DNA of 64,000 bases from an uncultured Sulfitobacter sp. GTDB lineage: Bacteria; Pseudomonadota; Alphaproteobacteria; Rhodobacterales; Rhodobacteraceae. Position numbers and translations under genes: made by a program. This document shows positions 7,838 to 17,450 of this stretch, piece after piece (position 1 is the stretch's first letter; every line of letters begins with the position of its first letter). Where the stretch lies: assembly GCA_947501805.1 (NCBI GenBank), contig CANMXJ010000006.1:124001-188000 (forward strand), given 5' to 3'. A model generated the notes under the pieces. It was not told the DNA's origin, ran no database searches, and was given only the letters and a program-made list of their open reading frames with translations.

Positions 7838-9229
7838 TTATCCGCCCCCTCCTGACAGAAGTTCAAAGATTCCGCCACCGGGTAGCAGTGTATTTGACAG
7901 CGTCGGGATCAGCGCCACACAGAACCATACAAAAATCAGCGCAACAAGGTACATGGTCGCATATCGCAGCAGGCGGAAATAGGGCACGCCCGTCACCCCC
8001 GACGCAACGTAAAGGTTAAGCCCGTAGGGCGGCGTAATGAATCCGATGGAAGCACCGACAAGAAAGATCACCGCGAAGTGGATGGGATCAATACCTACCG
8101 ACACTGCGATTGGTGCAAGGATTGGTGCAAGGATGATCGTTACCGGCAGCGATTCCAATATCATGCCTGTCACAAAAACGATGGCCATGGATGTGAACAG
8201 AACAGCATAATAACCGCCCATACCGGTTACAAAGTCACCGATGTACTCCTTGGCTCCAAGGGAGGACAGAACCTGTTGCATCGCCACGGATACCGCGATC
8301 AGCGGCACCAGAATACCTGTGATCTGCGCAGACCGAGAGACAACCGCCGGTAGACTGGGCAGGGTGAAACCCTCGACCGCGATCATGGAGATCAGGCTTT
8401 TTTCGCTCACTGGGGTATTCACATCGGTGCCCATCATCTTGTTGATCGGATAAGAGATCAAACCAACAATGATACAGAAACCAACAGTCACGCCAGCAGC
8501 CTCAGTCGGGGAAAACTTGCCGGTGTAGATGCCCCAAAGCACCAGCCCGATGGCAAAGAAGCCAAGCCAAGCACCCACAGCGGTCTTGAACACGCGCCAT
8601 GGTGACAAGGTGATGAGGAAACCCCAACCATTTATGGTACAAATAATGAAAGCGGCGGTCATCATGCCAAAGACCATCAGCGCGCCGGGTACGATGCCCG
8701 CGATGAACAGTTCCGAGATGGGCAGGTTCATCAAAAAGCCGTAGACGATGAAGATGATCGAGGGTGGAATAATGATGCCCACGGTACCACCCGCCGCCGC
8801 GGTTGCCGCGGAGAAGCGTTCGTCGTAGCCGCCTTTGACCATTTCAGGGTGCAACATCGAACCGATGGTTGCCGTGGTGGCCGAATTTGATCCCGAAATC
8901 GCTGCGAACAAACCACATGCCGCGATAGAAGCCATCGCAAGACCGCCGCGCAGCCAACCCAGACAGGAATAGGCGAAATCGGATAATCGCCTTGCGATAC
9001 CGGATTGATTGATCAGGTCGCCCGTCAGGATGAACAGCGGCATGGCCAGCAGGGCAAAGCCTTTGTTAAACACGTTCAGCAATTCGTTGCCGGTGTTATC
9101 CAGCGGCAGGCCAATGACGAAGCTACAGCCGATGACCCAGTAAAAGATGACCAGCAGAACCGGTGTACCGAGCATGAAAAAGATCGTGACACCAATCGAG
9201 ATGAGTGTGACCCATGAACCATCTGACAT
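7838..9229 (-). CDS. dctM: TRAP transporter large permease DctM
   Basis: 463-residue 12-helix membrane protein, the sodium- or proton-coupled translocating subunit of a tripartite ATP-independent transporter. Family hallmarks include GTVGIIIPPSIIFIVYG and, near the C-terminus, GFITPPYGLNLY. Its first codon overlaps the end of the dctQ gene. It sits between dctQ and the IclR regulator. The substrate cannot be read from the permease. Confidence 0.92.
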   Translation of the reverse strand: MSDGSWVTLISIGVTIFFMLGTPVLLVIFYWVIGCSFVIGLPLDNTGNELLNVFNKGFALLAMPLFILTGDLINQSGIARRLSDFAYSCLGWLRGGLAMASIAACGLFAAISGSNSATTATIGSMLHPEMVKGGYDERFSAATAAAGGTVGIIIPPSIIFIVYGFLMNLPISELFIAGIVPGALMVFGMMTAAFIICTINGWGFLITLSPWRVFKTAVGAWLGFFAIGLVLWGIYTGKFSPTEAAGVTVGFCIIVGLISYPINKMMGTDVNTPVSEKSLISMIAVEGFTLPSLPAVVSRSAQITGILVPLIAVSVAMQQVLSSLGAKEYIGDFVTGMGGYYAVLFTSMAIVFVTGMILESLPVTIILAPILAPIAVSVGIDPIHFAVIFLVGASIGFITPPYGLNLYVASGVTGVPYFRLLRYATMYLVALIFVWFCVALIPTLSNTLLPGGGIFELLSGGGG

Positions 9230-9900
9230 TATACGTCCCCCCCGATAACGGCTTGTTGAATAATCTGATTGCCTGAGCGGTAGTTTTTCCAGTCATCCAG
9301 CCAGTTACCTACGACGCGACCGGACATCAGCGTGAAAGCGATGGGAACAGTAACATAGAACCACCACTTCATTGTGTCGTCCACGCCGTCGACCAGTTGA
9401 AAGTTGTCCGCAGAATAAGCGGTAAAGCGCAAGGATGTCGTAATCGCGATCCAGCAGAATCCGAACCACAGGACTGCGTCCATCGACAGGGCTGCCATCT
9501 GGCCAGTCGGGCTCATCTTTGAGCGAAATTCACTGAAGCTGAGATGGGTGCGCAGGCGTACGTTATAGGAACATCCAAACCATGCCATGATCATGAACAG
9601 GAAAGGAGGTACAGTTGTTGATCCCGCCCATTGGTTTGAGAAGACAAACCTGTCGATCACGCCCCAAAAGATAATGGCCGCAATCATCAGATACGTCGCA
9701 ACAGCGATGCCGCGCTCCAGATGCTTGTCCATAAACGGGAGAAACCTGAAGAAAAGGTTTGCCAGAATGCCCCCGATCAGCGTGACGAAGAAACAGAAAA
9801 TCCACATGCCATCGGTGTAGAACGCGTCTCGCATTTCCCAGGCGCTTCCGGCAAAGATTGCGGGAACCACGGCTCCCGCTTCGGCCCATATCGACATCAC
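9229..9900 (-). CDS. dctQ: TRAP transporter small permease DctQ
   Basis: 223-residue four-helix membrane subunit. Hydrophobic segments lie near residues 30-50, 70-90, 100-115 and 175-195, with the DctQ-type basic loop VRLRTHLSFSEFRSKMSP. It is longer than typical DctQ proteins (about 170 aa) and has an N-terminal extension. It lies between the substrate-binding protein gene and dctM in the same operon. Confidence 0.85.
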   Translation of the reverse strand: MMSIWAEAGAVVPAIFAGSAWEMRDAFYTDGMWIFCFFVTLIGGILANLFFRFLPFMDKHLERGIAVATYLMIAAIIFWGVIDRFVFSNQWAGSTTVPPFLFMIMAWFGCSYNVRLRTHLSFSEFRSKMSPTGQMAALSMDAVLWFGFCWIAITTSLRFTAYSADNFQLVDGVDDTMKWWFYVTVPIAFTLMSGRVVGNWLDDWKNYRSGNQIIQQAVIGGDV

Positions 9901-10009
9901 AATATCCCCTTTTGTGTCTTGTCCTGCGCCGTCCTCCCGACGGTGAGGTCAAAAAGGGCCGGCCTCCAGACGAAAGCCGACCCCTGAACTTAGCGAAACC
10001 CTATCAGGT

Positions 10010-11239
10010 CTAGGCTTTCCACCAACGACGAGGCTCGACGTTTTCGGCAAGCGTATGCGTGTTCTGACGCGCAACGTCATAGATTTCCTGATACGTGTCG
10101 CGACCACCGGACCAGCCGTTCAGACGCTCGCGCCAGTCTTCCCAAAGCTGTGGCTGGAATTCCGGCGAACACATCTCTTCGGCCATCTTGATCTGGTCAT
10201 CGGCAAGCTCGGCCACGCGCACATCGTTTTGCGCAAAAATCGTGCTCGGGTGCTGCGGGTTGGACGCACCAACGGTGTTGACCAATGCGGCTTCGTTGGC
10301 GGCCTGAACATGAACCTGCGCAAGATAGGCAGATTCCATCACAACATCCTGCAATTCACCACCAAGACTGTCGAAGGCTTTTGCAGACATCGCTGTATGT
10401 TCGGTGCCGCAGAAAAACTTCAGGTCAACGGACTGGGAGACAACAGGTGACATATTCGCATATGCAACCGCAGACGCCCATGTTTCCGCGCCGTCAATCA
10501 GGCCTTGCTTGAGGCCATCAAGTGTTTCTTCCCATGCCACCGGAACCGGGTTCAGGTTCAGCGCGTTCATGGCGATACGTCCCAGCTGTGTACCCGTCAC
10601 CCGGTTCTTTGTGCCGAACATCTCTTCCAGTTTGGTGATCGTCGGTGCGTCTTTCCACTTCAGACCCATCTGGATGCCACGCAGTTCGCAATGGCTGAAC
10701 AGGAATTTCAGGCCGTGGCGTTTTTCATAAGGATCGCGCAGCAGGGCCACGGATTCAGGTGAGTAGAGGAAGTGATACTGATCTGCGCGGCTGCGGAACA
10801 TGTAGGCATAGTCGAGCACGTTCAGATATGGGGCACCACCAGCGGAATTCTGTGTTGAGGCGGCATAGATGTCGACGATGCCCTGCTGGGTTTTCTCAAC
10901 GCAGGAGGTTTGGCCGCAGATCTGGTTGTCACCGATGAATTCTACACGGATCTCACCGTCCGAGCGGCTTTCGAGGTCGCGGGCGAACTCCAGGCAGCCA
11001 GCACGTTCAATCAACAGGTTGCGCTGGTTGAATCCGGCGGCACCAAATTTGAACGTGAACTTCGGCTCTTTCGCAAAACGCTTTTCATAGGATGATTCTG
11101 CGGCTGTAGCGAGGTTCGCAAGGCTCATTGCGCCACCAAAGCTACCCGCAGCAAGTAGGGTAGATGACAGGCCGTATTGACCTGCAACCTTGAACAAATC
11201 GCGGCGCGAAATGCCTTTGAGCTTTTCTTGTATCTTCAT
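10010..11239 (-). CDS. TRAP transporter substrate-binding protein (Tat-exported)
   Basis: 409-residue DctP-type periplasmic binding protein. The N-terminus carries a twin-arginine signal (SRRDLFK, residues 11-17) and a hydrophobic stretch ending near ATAAES. Tat export suggests folding before export, seen in some TRAP binding proteins. The DctP core is recognisable at LGRIAMNALNLNPVPVAWEE, the usual ligand-binding region. It is first in the minus-strand operon and divergent from the GMC oxidoreductase, which may act on the imported compound. Confidence 0.9.
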   Translation of the reverse strand: MKIQEKLKGISRRDLFKVAGQYGLSSTLLAAGSFGGAMSLANLATAAESSYEKRFAKEPKFTFKFGAAGFNQRNLLIERAGCLEFARDLESRSDGEIRVEFIGDNQICGQTSCVEKTQQGIVDIYAASTQNSAGGAPYLNVLDYAYMFRSRADQYHFLYSPESVALLRDPYEKRHGLKFLFSHCELRGIQMGLKWKDAPTITKLEEMFGTKNRVTGTQLGRIAMNALNLNPVPVAWEETLDGLKQGLIDGAETWASAVAYANMSPVVSQSVDLKFFCGTEHTAMSAKAFDSLGGELQDVVMESAYLAQVHVQAANEAALVNTVGASNPQHPSTIFAQNDVRVAELADDQIKMAEEMCSPEFQPQLWEDWRERLNGWSGGRDTYQEIYDVARQNTHTLAENVEPRRWWKA

Positions 11240-11355
11240 GGTCGTTCCTCCCGGTTGAAATCATTTGCTCATTAATGAGACTTTTTGTTTCAAAAAAGAC
11301 TAGCGCGAAAAGAGGCACCTGTATAGAATTTTCTTCAACCCAAGGAGGATTCAAA
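11240..11355. promoter_or_regulatory. Divergent promoter region, TRAP operon / GMC oxidoreductase
   Basis: 116-bp gap between two divergent genes. It contains a perfect 12-bp palindrome CTCATTAATGAG (11268-11279) followed by an A/T-rich inverted element CTTTTTGTTTCAAAAAAG. The palindrome is a candidate operator for the operon's IclR regulator (inference). The ribosome site AAGGAGG (11342-11348) fixes the oxidoreductase start. Confidence 0.5.
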
Positions 11356-12957
11356 ATGGATGCTGATTTCATCGTAATCGGCGCGGGATCGGCAGGCTGT
11401 GTTCTTGCAAACAGGCTGAGTGCTGATCCCAAGAACAAGGTTATTCTCCTCGAAGCTGGCGGACGTGATCTCAATCCGTGGATTCATATTCCGGTTGGCT
11501 ATTTCAAGACGATACACAATCCCAAGGTGGACTGGTGTTACAAAACCGAACCTGATCCGGGACTGAACGGGCGATCTCTGGAGTGGCCGCGTGGCAAAGT
11601 TTTGGGCGGGTCGTCTTCGTTGAACGGATTGTTGTATGTGCGCGGGCAATCTCAGGATTATGACCGCTGGCGTCAGATGGGGAACACTGGCTGGGGCTGG
11701 GAAGATGTGCTGCCGCTGTTTAAACGGGCGGAAAAGAACGAACGCGGCGCGGATGAGTTTCACGGGGATCAAGGGCCGCTGTCCGTCAGCAACATGCGCA
11801 TTCAGCGACCGATAACCGATGCATGGGTCGCCGCAGCCCAGGCGGCGGGATACAAATTCAACTCCGACTATAACGGGGCAGATCAGGAAGGTGTCGGGTT
11901 TTTCCAACTGACATCGCGCAATGGATGGCGGTGCAGTGCTGCAGTTGCTTACCTAAATCCGGTCAAGAAACGTCCAAACTTGCAGATCATCACCCACGCG
12001 CAGGTCGAGCGCATCGTGATCAAGGACAAACATGCCACTGGCGTTATCTACACAGACCGCGGCGGGAAGCAGCAGACGGTGACGGCGAACCGCGAGATTG
12101 TGTTGTCGGGCGGCGCGATTAATTCTCCGCAGTTGTTGATGTTATCGGGGATCGGCGAGGCGGGGCAATTGGGCGAACACGGCATCGAAGTGCTGCAGGA
12201 TTTGCACGGTGTGGGCAAGAATATGCAGGATCACCTGCAAGCGCGGCTGGTGTATAAAACGCATGAGGCCACATTGAACGACGAGGTGTCGTCGCTGATC
12301 GGGCAGGCCAAGATCGGTTTGAAATTCGCGATGTTCCGTTCGGGACCCATGACAATGGCCGCAAGCCTTGCGACGGGTTTCCTCAAAACCCGCGAGGATC
12401 TGGAAACACCGGACATCCAGTTCCACGTCCAGCCTTTGTCCGCAGAAAACCCCGGCAAGGGGGCCGACAAGTTTTCGGCTTTCACCATGTCTGTCTGCCA
12501 ACTGCGTCCCGAAAGCAAAGGTGAAATCAGGTTGGGCAGCGCCAAGCCGAGGGAGTACCCGAAGATTGTGCCAAACTATCTGTCGACCAAAACTGACTGC
12601 GATACAATTGTGGCGGGGGTGAACATTGCACGGCGCATAGCACGGCATGCGCCGCTGACCTCGAAGATTTCCGAGGAATTCCGCCCGCATGCAAGCCTTG
12701 ATATCGAAGATTACGAGGCGACATTGGATTGGGCACGCAACAACACCGCGTCGATCTATCATCCAACCGGCACCTGCAAGATGGGGCAGGGCAAGGATGC
12801 TGTGGTGGATGCACGTTTGCGTGTGCATGGCATTTCGGGCCTGCGTGTGGCGGATTGTTCGATCATGCCGGAGATTGTGTCGGGCAACACAAATGCGCCC
12901 GCGATTATGATCGGTGAAAAGGCGAGTGATCTGATTTTGGAAGACTCCCGCGCTTAG
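11356..12957 (+). CDS. GMC-family FAD oxidoreductase (choline/alcohol dehydrogenase-like)
   Basis: 533-residue flavoprotein. The Rossmann FAD motif GAGSAG lies at residues 9-14, GMC signature 1 is around GKVLGGSSSLNGLLYVRG, signature 2 is GGAINSPQLLMLSGIG, and the C-terminal active-site region is YHPTGTCKMG plus GNTNAPAIMIGEKASDLI. It would oxidise an alcohol to an aldehyde. The start is ATG 11356 behind a strong AAGGAGG site; an in-frame extension to 11275 is not needed. It is divergent from a TRAP operon, so the substrate may be the imported compound. Confidence 0.9.
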   Translation: MDADFIVIGAGSAGCVLANRLSADPKNKVILLEAGGRDLNPWIHIPVGYFKTIHNPKVDWCYKTEPDPGLNGRSLEWPRGKVLGGSSSLNGLLYVRGQSQDYDRWRQMGNTGWGWEDVLPLFKRAEKNERGADEFHGDQGPLSVSNMRIQRPITDAWVAAAQAAGYKFNSDYNGADQEGVGFFQLTSRNGWRCSAAVAYLNPVKKRPNLQIITHAQVERIVIKDKHATGVIYTDRGGKQQTVTANREIVLSGGAINSPQLLMLSGIGEAGQLGEHGIEVLQDLHGVGKNMQDHLQARLVYKTHEATLNDEVSSLIGQAKIGLKFAMFRSGPMTMAASLATGFLKTREDLETPDIQFHVQPLSAENPGKGADKFSAFTMSVCQLRPESKGEIRLGSAKPREYPKIVPNYLSTKTDCDTIVAGVNIARRIARHAPLTSKISEEFRPHASLDIEDYEATLDWARNNTASIYHPTGTCKMGQGKDAVVDARLRVHGISGLRVADCSIMPEIVSGNTNAPAIMIGEKASDLILEDSRA

Positions 12958-13667
12958 AAAGATCGCGGAGTCAGTCCGGCGTAGAACCATCTGAGGTAGG
13001 TGTAGATTGAATAGACAGGCCGCCCTGTCGCCTGTGCAATATCGGGCGCGTACGGGACCATGTTGGTGCATTCCAGAATGATTGCGCCGACTCTGGGGTG
13101 CTGATTGATCAACGCCTGCGCAGCCTCCACCATTTCCGCGCGTGCGGCGTCAACGTCTAGCGTGGGCTCATTCGCGAGGATCGAGGTGGCAAAACTGCTG
13201 CCATCCATTCCTTTGATCGGTGTTGCACTTGGAACACCGGCCGCTGCCAAGTGCGCTGGCGACAGGCTGGCGGCGGAAATTGTCAGCACGCCCAACTGTT
13301 TGTCAGGGGCCAGCATCGGAAGGATTTGTCCCGCCTGTTCCAGCGCGGAAGCCGCCACAGGCACACCAAGCGCCTTTGCCAGTCGCGGACGTATCAGCGC
13401 CAGAAACCCGCATGTCGTGGCGATGCCAATACAGCCATCATGGACAAGGTCTTGGCCGATATGAATGAAAGCCTCCACGAAAAGTTCCATATCAGCACAG
13501 ACAATCGCCTGCGGTGTTGCGCCCCTGACCACGCCGTATTGCACTGGAAACGGCCATGTTTCAGCATTACCCACATCCCCCGGAATACGCGGGAATTGCG
13601 TGTCGAGCATCAGGATGCCCAGCTTGGGATTCGCGTTTTGGTTGCATGTTGTCATGTCTGAAACCAT
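12954..13667 (-). CDS. Aspartate/glutamate/hydantoin racemase superfamily protein
   Basis: About 237 residues. Two-domain Asp/Glu racemase fold indicated by the paired catalytic cysteine contexts: TTCGFLAL in the N-terminal lobe and LECTNM in the C-terminal lobe. Members racemise amino acids or hydantoins or isomerise maleate; the exact reaction is not decidable here. The start is ATG 13667 or 13655; the only upstream option is a TTG at 13697. It is divergent from the D-amino-acid dehydrogenase and overlaps the convergent GMC gene end by 4 bp. Confidence 0.75.
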   Translation of the reverse strand: MVSDMTTCNQNANPKLGILMLDTQFPRIPGDVGNAETWPFPVQYGVVRGATPQAIVCADMELFVEAFIHIGQDLVHDGCIGIATTCGFLALIRPRLAKALGVPVAASALEQAGQILPMLAPDKQLGVLTISAASLSPAHLAAAGVPSATPIKGMDGSSFATSILANEPTLDVDAARAEMVEAAQALINQHPRVGAIILECTNMVPYAPDIAQATGRPVYSIYTYLRWFYAGLTPRSF

Positions 13668-13810
13668 GACGCGCTCAGGCCCGTTTCGACAAGCCAAATC
13701 AACAACGCTGACAATTTATAAACATTTTGTTGATGTTTTGGATTTCCCTGCCATGATGCCTTTGGGGAGAATCGCATTTTGAAACAAGACTGCCATTCAG
13801 TGACCGTCTT

Positions 13811-15049
13811 ATGAGCCGCCATGTCGCTGTAATTGGTGCGGGCATTGTGGGTGTTTCCACAGCAATCTGGCTCCGACGCGCGGGTGTTGAGGTCACGATC
13901 GTTGATCGCGGCGCGCCGGGTACGGGGACGTCACACGGCAACGCGGGTGTGCTTGCAGCTTGCGCTATGGTTCCCGTCACTTCGCCTGGTTTGTTACAAA
14001 AAGCGCCCGGTATGCTGCTTGATCCCGACTTTCCCCTGTTCATGCGTTGGAGATATCTGCCGCGCCTGTTGCCATGGCTGCGCAAATACATGAGCCACGC
14101 CAACGATACCGATACGCGGCGGATCGCGCTTGGGCTATCACCTATCGTGAGCGACTCGGTTGAACAGCACAAAAACCTTTGTGACGATCTTGGTTTGGGC
14201 GATTGGGTCACCCAAAGCGATTATTGTTTCGCCTATGAAAGCCGCGCAAATTTTGACGCAGAGCATTATACATGGGCGCTGCGCCGAGAGGCCGGATTTG
14301 CACCCGACCTCATCGAAGGCACGGATGTTCGCGATTATGAACCTGCGCTTGGACCCGACATCACGTGCATCGCCCGGATGAAGCACCACGGCTATATCCG
14401 CAGCCCGGGCGGGTATGTGCAGGCATTGGCGAAGGCGTTCGAGGGGATGGGCGGAACCGTCATACAGGCCGAGGTCAAGGATTTCGATCTGAGCGATGGG
14501 AAGGTCAGTGGCGTTGAAACAACGCAAGGCACGGTGCAATGCAGCGAAGTAGTGCTGGCAACCGGCGTCTGGTCCAAACCAATGATGGCAAAGCTGGGCC
14601 TGAACGTGCCGCTGGAATCCGAACGTGGCTATCATATCGTGTTTGAGGATGCGACGGGCGGTCCAACGCGTCCTACAATGATCGCAAGTGGTAAATTCGT
14701 CGCCACGCCAATGGAGCAAGGCGTGCGTTGTGCGGGTATTGTCGAGTTCGGTGGGCTGGATGCGGGTCCATCCGAAGCACCACTAAAACTGTTGCGCAGG
14801 CAAGCGGCTAAAGCCTTTCCAAACCTCAAAGCGACCAATGAAATCGAATGGCTGGGGCATCGCCCTGCACCAAGTGACAGCTTGCCATTGATCGGGCAGG
14901 TTGGCGAAACGGGAGTCTATACGGCCTTCGGTCATCATCACATCGGGTTGACGGGTGGGCCAAAAACGGGCCGACTGGTCGCCGGATTGATCACCGGTGC
15001 GCAGGTCAACACGGACCTCGCACCTTACCATCCACAGCGTTTTACGTAA
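13811..15049 (+). CDS. D-amino-acid dehydrogenase-like FAD oxidoreductase (DadA family)
   Basis: 412-residue DAO-family flavoprotein. It has a dinucleotide-binding motif GAGIVG (residues 9-14) and a DadA-type body ending in GHHHIGLTGGPKTGRLVAGLITG. It would deaminate a D-amino acid or related amine, passing electrons to the respiratory chain. It is first in a plus-strand operon with TRAP transporter and 5-oxoprolinase genes, suggesting oxidation of an imported D-amino acid or a cyclised derivative. Confidence 0.88.
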   Translation: MSRHVAVIGAGIVGVSTAIWLRRAGVEVTIVDRGAPGTGTSHGNAGVLAACAMVPVTSPGLLQKAPGMLLDPDFPLFMRWRYLPRLLPWLRKYMSHANDTDTRRIALGLSPIVSDSVEQHKNLCDDLGLGDWVTQSDYCFAYESRANFDAEHYTWALRREAGFAPDLIEGTDVRDYEPALGPDITCIARMKHHGYIRSPGGYVQALAKAFEGMGGTVIQAEVKDFDLSDGKVSGVETTQGTVQCSEVVLATGVWSKPMMAKLGLNVPLESERGYHIVFEDATGGPTRPTMIASGKFVATPMEQGVRCAGIVEFGGLDAGPSEAPLKLLRRQAAKAFPNLKATNEIEWLGHRPAPSDSLPLIGQVGETGVYTAFGHHHIGLTGGPKTGRLVAGLITGAQVNTDLAPYHPQRFT

Positions 15050-15082
15050 GAGCGCAAGAATAAACCAACTGGGAGAAAAAAC

Positions 15083-16072
15083 ATGAAAACGACAAGCAAG
15101 CTGATGACAGGTGCCGCAAGCATCGCAATTGCGGTAACAGGTGCGCTGCCTGCAATGGCGGCAGACAAGTGGGATATGCCGATGGCCTATTCCGCGTCCA
15201 ACTTTCATTCTGAAAACGGCGCGACATTCGCAGAGTGTGTGACCGCTGGCACCAACGGCGACATCACGATTACCACGCATCCGGGTGGTTCCTTGTTCGC
15301 GGGCGCGGACATCAAACGTGCGATCCAGACCGGTCAGGTCCAGATTGGCGAGCGTCTGATGTCGGGCCACCAGAATGAAAACGCGGTTTTCGGGTTCGAT
15401 TCCATCCCGTTCCTTGCGCCGTCCTTTGATGACAGTGCCAAGCTGTTCGAGGCCGCCAAACCAAAGATGGAAGCTCTATTGGAAGAGCAGAACCTCGTGA
15501 TGCTTTATGCCGTTCCGTGGCCACCTCAGGGTTTGTATTTCAACAAGGAAGTGAACAGCGTAGCAGATATGAATGGCCTCAAGTTCCGCTCATATAATAA
15601 CGCGACTGCGCGTCTGGCAGAGTTGACCGGCATGTTGCCCGTGACAATTGAAGCGGCCGAGATTTCGCAGGCGTTTGCGACGGGTGTTGCTGAATCCATG
15701 ATATCGTCCGGGGCAACGGGTTATGACCGTAAAGTCTGGGAAAGCCTGAGCCACTTCTACGAGGTCGATGCATGGTTGCCCTACAACTACGTCATGGTGA
15801 ACAAGGACGTCTGGGATGGCACCTCTGATGCCAACAAAGAGCTGATCACCGGATGCGCGGGTGAAGCGCAGGCACGGGGTCTGGAAGCGTCCAAGGCCTA
15901 CACCCAGTTCACGATGGACGGTCTTGCCGAAGGTGGCATGACTGTTGGTCCCGCAGGTGAAACGTTGATGGGGGAGCTGCGTGCCATTGGTGAAACGATG
16001 ACAACCGAGTGGCTTGAAGCGGCTGGAGATGACGGCAAGGCCATCGTCGATGCCTACAAAGCCTCGCAGTAA
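15083..16072 (+). CDS. dctP: TRAP transporter substrate-binding protein DctP
   Basis: 329-residue periplasmic binding protein with a Sec signal peptide (cleavage after ALPAMA, about residue 27). The core family segment LKFRSYNNATARLAELTGMLPVTIE contains the conserved arginine that binds the substrate carboxylate. A ribosome site GGGAG precedes the ATG. It is second in the catabolic operon, before the methyltransferase and its cognate DctQ/DctM. It differs from the Tat-exported binding protein of the first TRAP system. Confidence 0.9.
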   Translation: MKTTSKLMTGAASIAIAVTGALPAMAADKWDMPMAYSASNFHSENGATFAECVTAGTNGDITITTHPGGSLFAGADIKRAIQTGQVQIGERLMSGHQNENAVFGFDSIPFLAPSFDDSAKLFEAAKPKMEALLEEQNLVMLYAVPWPPQGLYFNKEVNSVADMNGLKFRSYNNATARLAELTGMLPVTIEAAEISQAFATGVAESMISSGATGYDRKVWESLSHFYEVDAWLPYNYVMVNKDVWDGTSDANKELITGCAGEAQARGLEASKAYTQFTMDGLAEGGMTVGPAGETLMGELRAIGETMTTEWLEAAGDDGKAIVDAYKASQ

Positions 16073-16121
16073 AATCACAAACTGAAAAGGTGGGGCTGCG
16101 CAAGCAGCCCTTTCCATTCTT

Positions 16122-16928
16122 ATGACATATGACGCCTTCATTAACGCGGAACGGAATGGCTGGCACGACCGTGCTGATGCCTATGAAGCCCATACTGCGC
16201 TGGCAACTCTGCAGATTGTGCCAGCGATGCTGGATGCACTGCACCTCCGCCCGGGGTTGCGTTTATTGGATGTGGCTTGTGGGCCGGGATACGTCGCTGG
16301 TGCTGCCGCAGCCCTTGATGTTGAGGTGACTGGTATCGACTACGCGCCCGGTATGGTGAGGGCCGCGCAAGCACGGTTTCCCGATCTGGACTTTCAGGTT
16401 GGGGATGCCGAAGCGTTACCTGCCGCAGACGCGAGCTATGACGCTGTTGCCTGCAACATGGGTCTGTTCCATATGGGAAACCCGCCCAAAGCCATCCGTG
16501 AGGCCGCGCGGGTCTTGCGTAAAGGGGGCCGGTTTTCATTCAGTCAATGGACTGCGCCCGAGGATTCAGAACTTTACCGCCTCCTGTTTTCCGCCTTGAA
16601 AGACGAGGCGGACCTCGGCCGCGCAGATCCGGCACCAGATGCCTATGCGCTTTCGGATGAAGTCGGTGTGACGGCGCTGCTGACCCAATCAGGATTTGCC
16701 GGCATAAATACGCGTCGACTGGAGACCAAACTCATCGCGAAAGGGCCGGATTTCTTCGATTTCTTTATGAAGTTCGGTGTGCGCGTGCCGCTGATCGTTG
16801 CGGCACAGGAACCCTCGGTACAGCAGCGTCTGCGCCGACGTATCAATGCTGATATGGACCCCTTCCGCACATCTGGCGGATTTGAAGTCTCGATGCCTAG
16901 CCTCCTTTTCTCAGGAACCAAACAATGA
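16122..16928 (+). CDS. Class I SAM-dependent methyltransferase
   Basis: 268-residue methyltransferase with motif I LLDVACGPGYVAGAAA, an acidic motif II (VTGIDYAPGM), GDAEALPAADASYDAVACNMGLFHM and the post-motif RVLRKGGRFSFSQW, typical of UbiE-like/Methyltransf_11 enzymes. The target is unknown. It sits unusually between the binding protein and membrane subunits of a TRAP transporter, and its stop overlaps the dctQ start as ATGA, so it is an integral member of the operon. Confidence 0.85.
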   Translation: MTYDAFINAERNGWHDRADAYEAHTALATLQIVPAMLDALHLRPGLRLLDVACGPGYVAGAAAALDVEVTGIDYAPGMVRAAQARFPDLDFQVGDAEALPAADASYDAVACNMGLFHMGNPPKAIREAARVLRKGGRFSFSQWTAPEDSELYRLLFSALKDEADLGRADPAPDAYALSDEVGVTALLTQSGFAGINTRRLETKLIAKGPDFFDFFMKFGVRVPLIVAAQEPSVQQRLRRRINADMDPFRTSGGFEVSMPSLLFSGTKQ

Positions 16929-17446
16929 CCCAGATCCGTCGCGTTCTCGATTTCTTGTATATCACCGCGGGTGTCCTCGCGGCGCTTTGCCTGATTGCGA
17001 TCCTGTCACTGATTGTGGTGCAGATGATTGCGCGCTGGACTGGTGCAATCTTTCCCGGTGCCCCTGACTACGCAGGTTATGCCATGGCGGCGGCCAGCTT
17101 TTTCGCTTTTGCCAATGCGCTTAACCGCGGTGCACATATTCGTGTGTCCGTGCTGCTGAATGCGGTGCCACCGCGGATAAGGTGGTTGTTGGAAATCTGG
17201 TGTTTCGGTCTTGCTTCGGCAATTGCGTGGTACTTCACCTACTACGCCTATTGGTTTGTCTACTGGTCGTGGAAGTTCAACGAAATCAGTCAGGGTCAGG
17301 ACGCAAGTGCGCTCTGGATACCGCAATCGGCGATGGTGTTGGGGGGCGGCCTGCTGGCCATCGCGCTGACGGACAACCTTCTTCATGTGTTGTTCAAAGG
17401 CAATCACCGCATCATTCGCGATACCATCGAAAGCCACGGGGAATAG
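16925..17446 (+). CDS. dctQ: TRAP transporter small permease DctQ
   Basis: 173-residue four-helix protein of usual DctQ length, with the conserved loop FFAFANALNRGAHIRVSVLL. It is translationally coupled to the methyltransferase (ATGA overlap) and followed 4 bp later by dctM. It pairs with the DctP protein at 15083. Confidence 0.9.
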   Translation: MTQIRRVLDFLYITAGVLAALCLIAILSLIVVQMIARWTGAIFPGAPDYAGYAMAAASFFAFANALNRGAHIRVSVLLNAVPPRIRWLLEIWCFGLASAIAWYFTYYAYWFVYWSWKFNEISQGQDASALWIPQSAMVLGGGLLAIALTDNLLHVLFKGNHRIIRDTIESHGE

Positions 17447-17450
17447 AGCC

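Noticed and set aside
12142..13071. 309-codon minus-strand frame over the GMC oxidoreductase
   Set aside because: His/Arg-rich shadow typical of antisense high-GC genes; it also crosses the convergent gene boundary.
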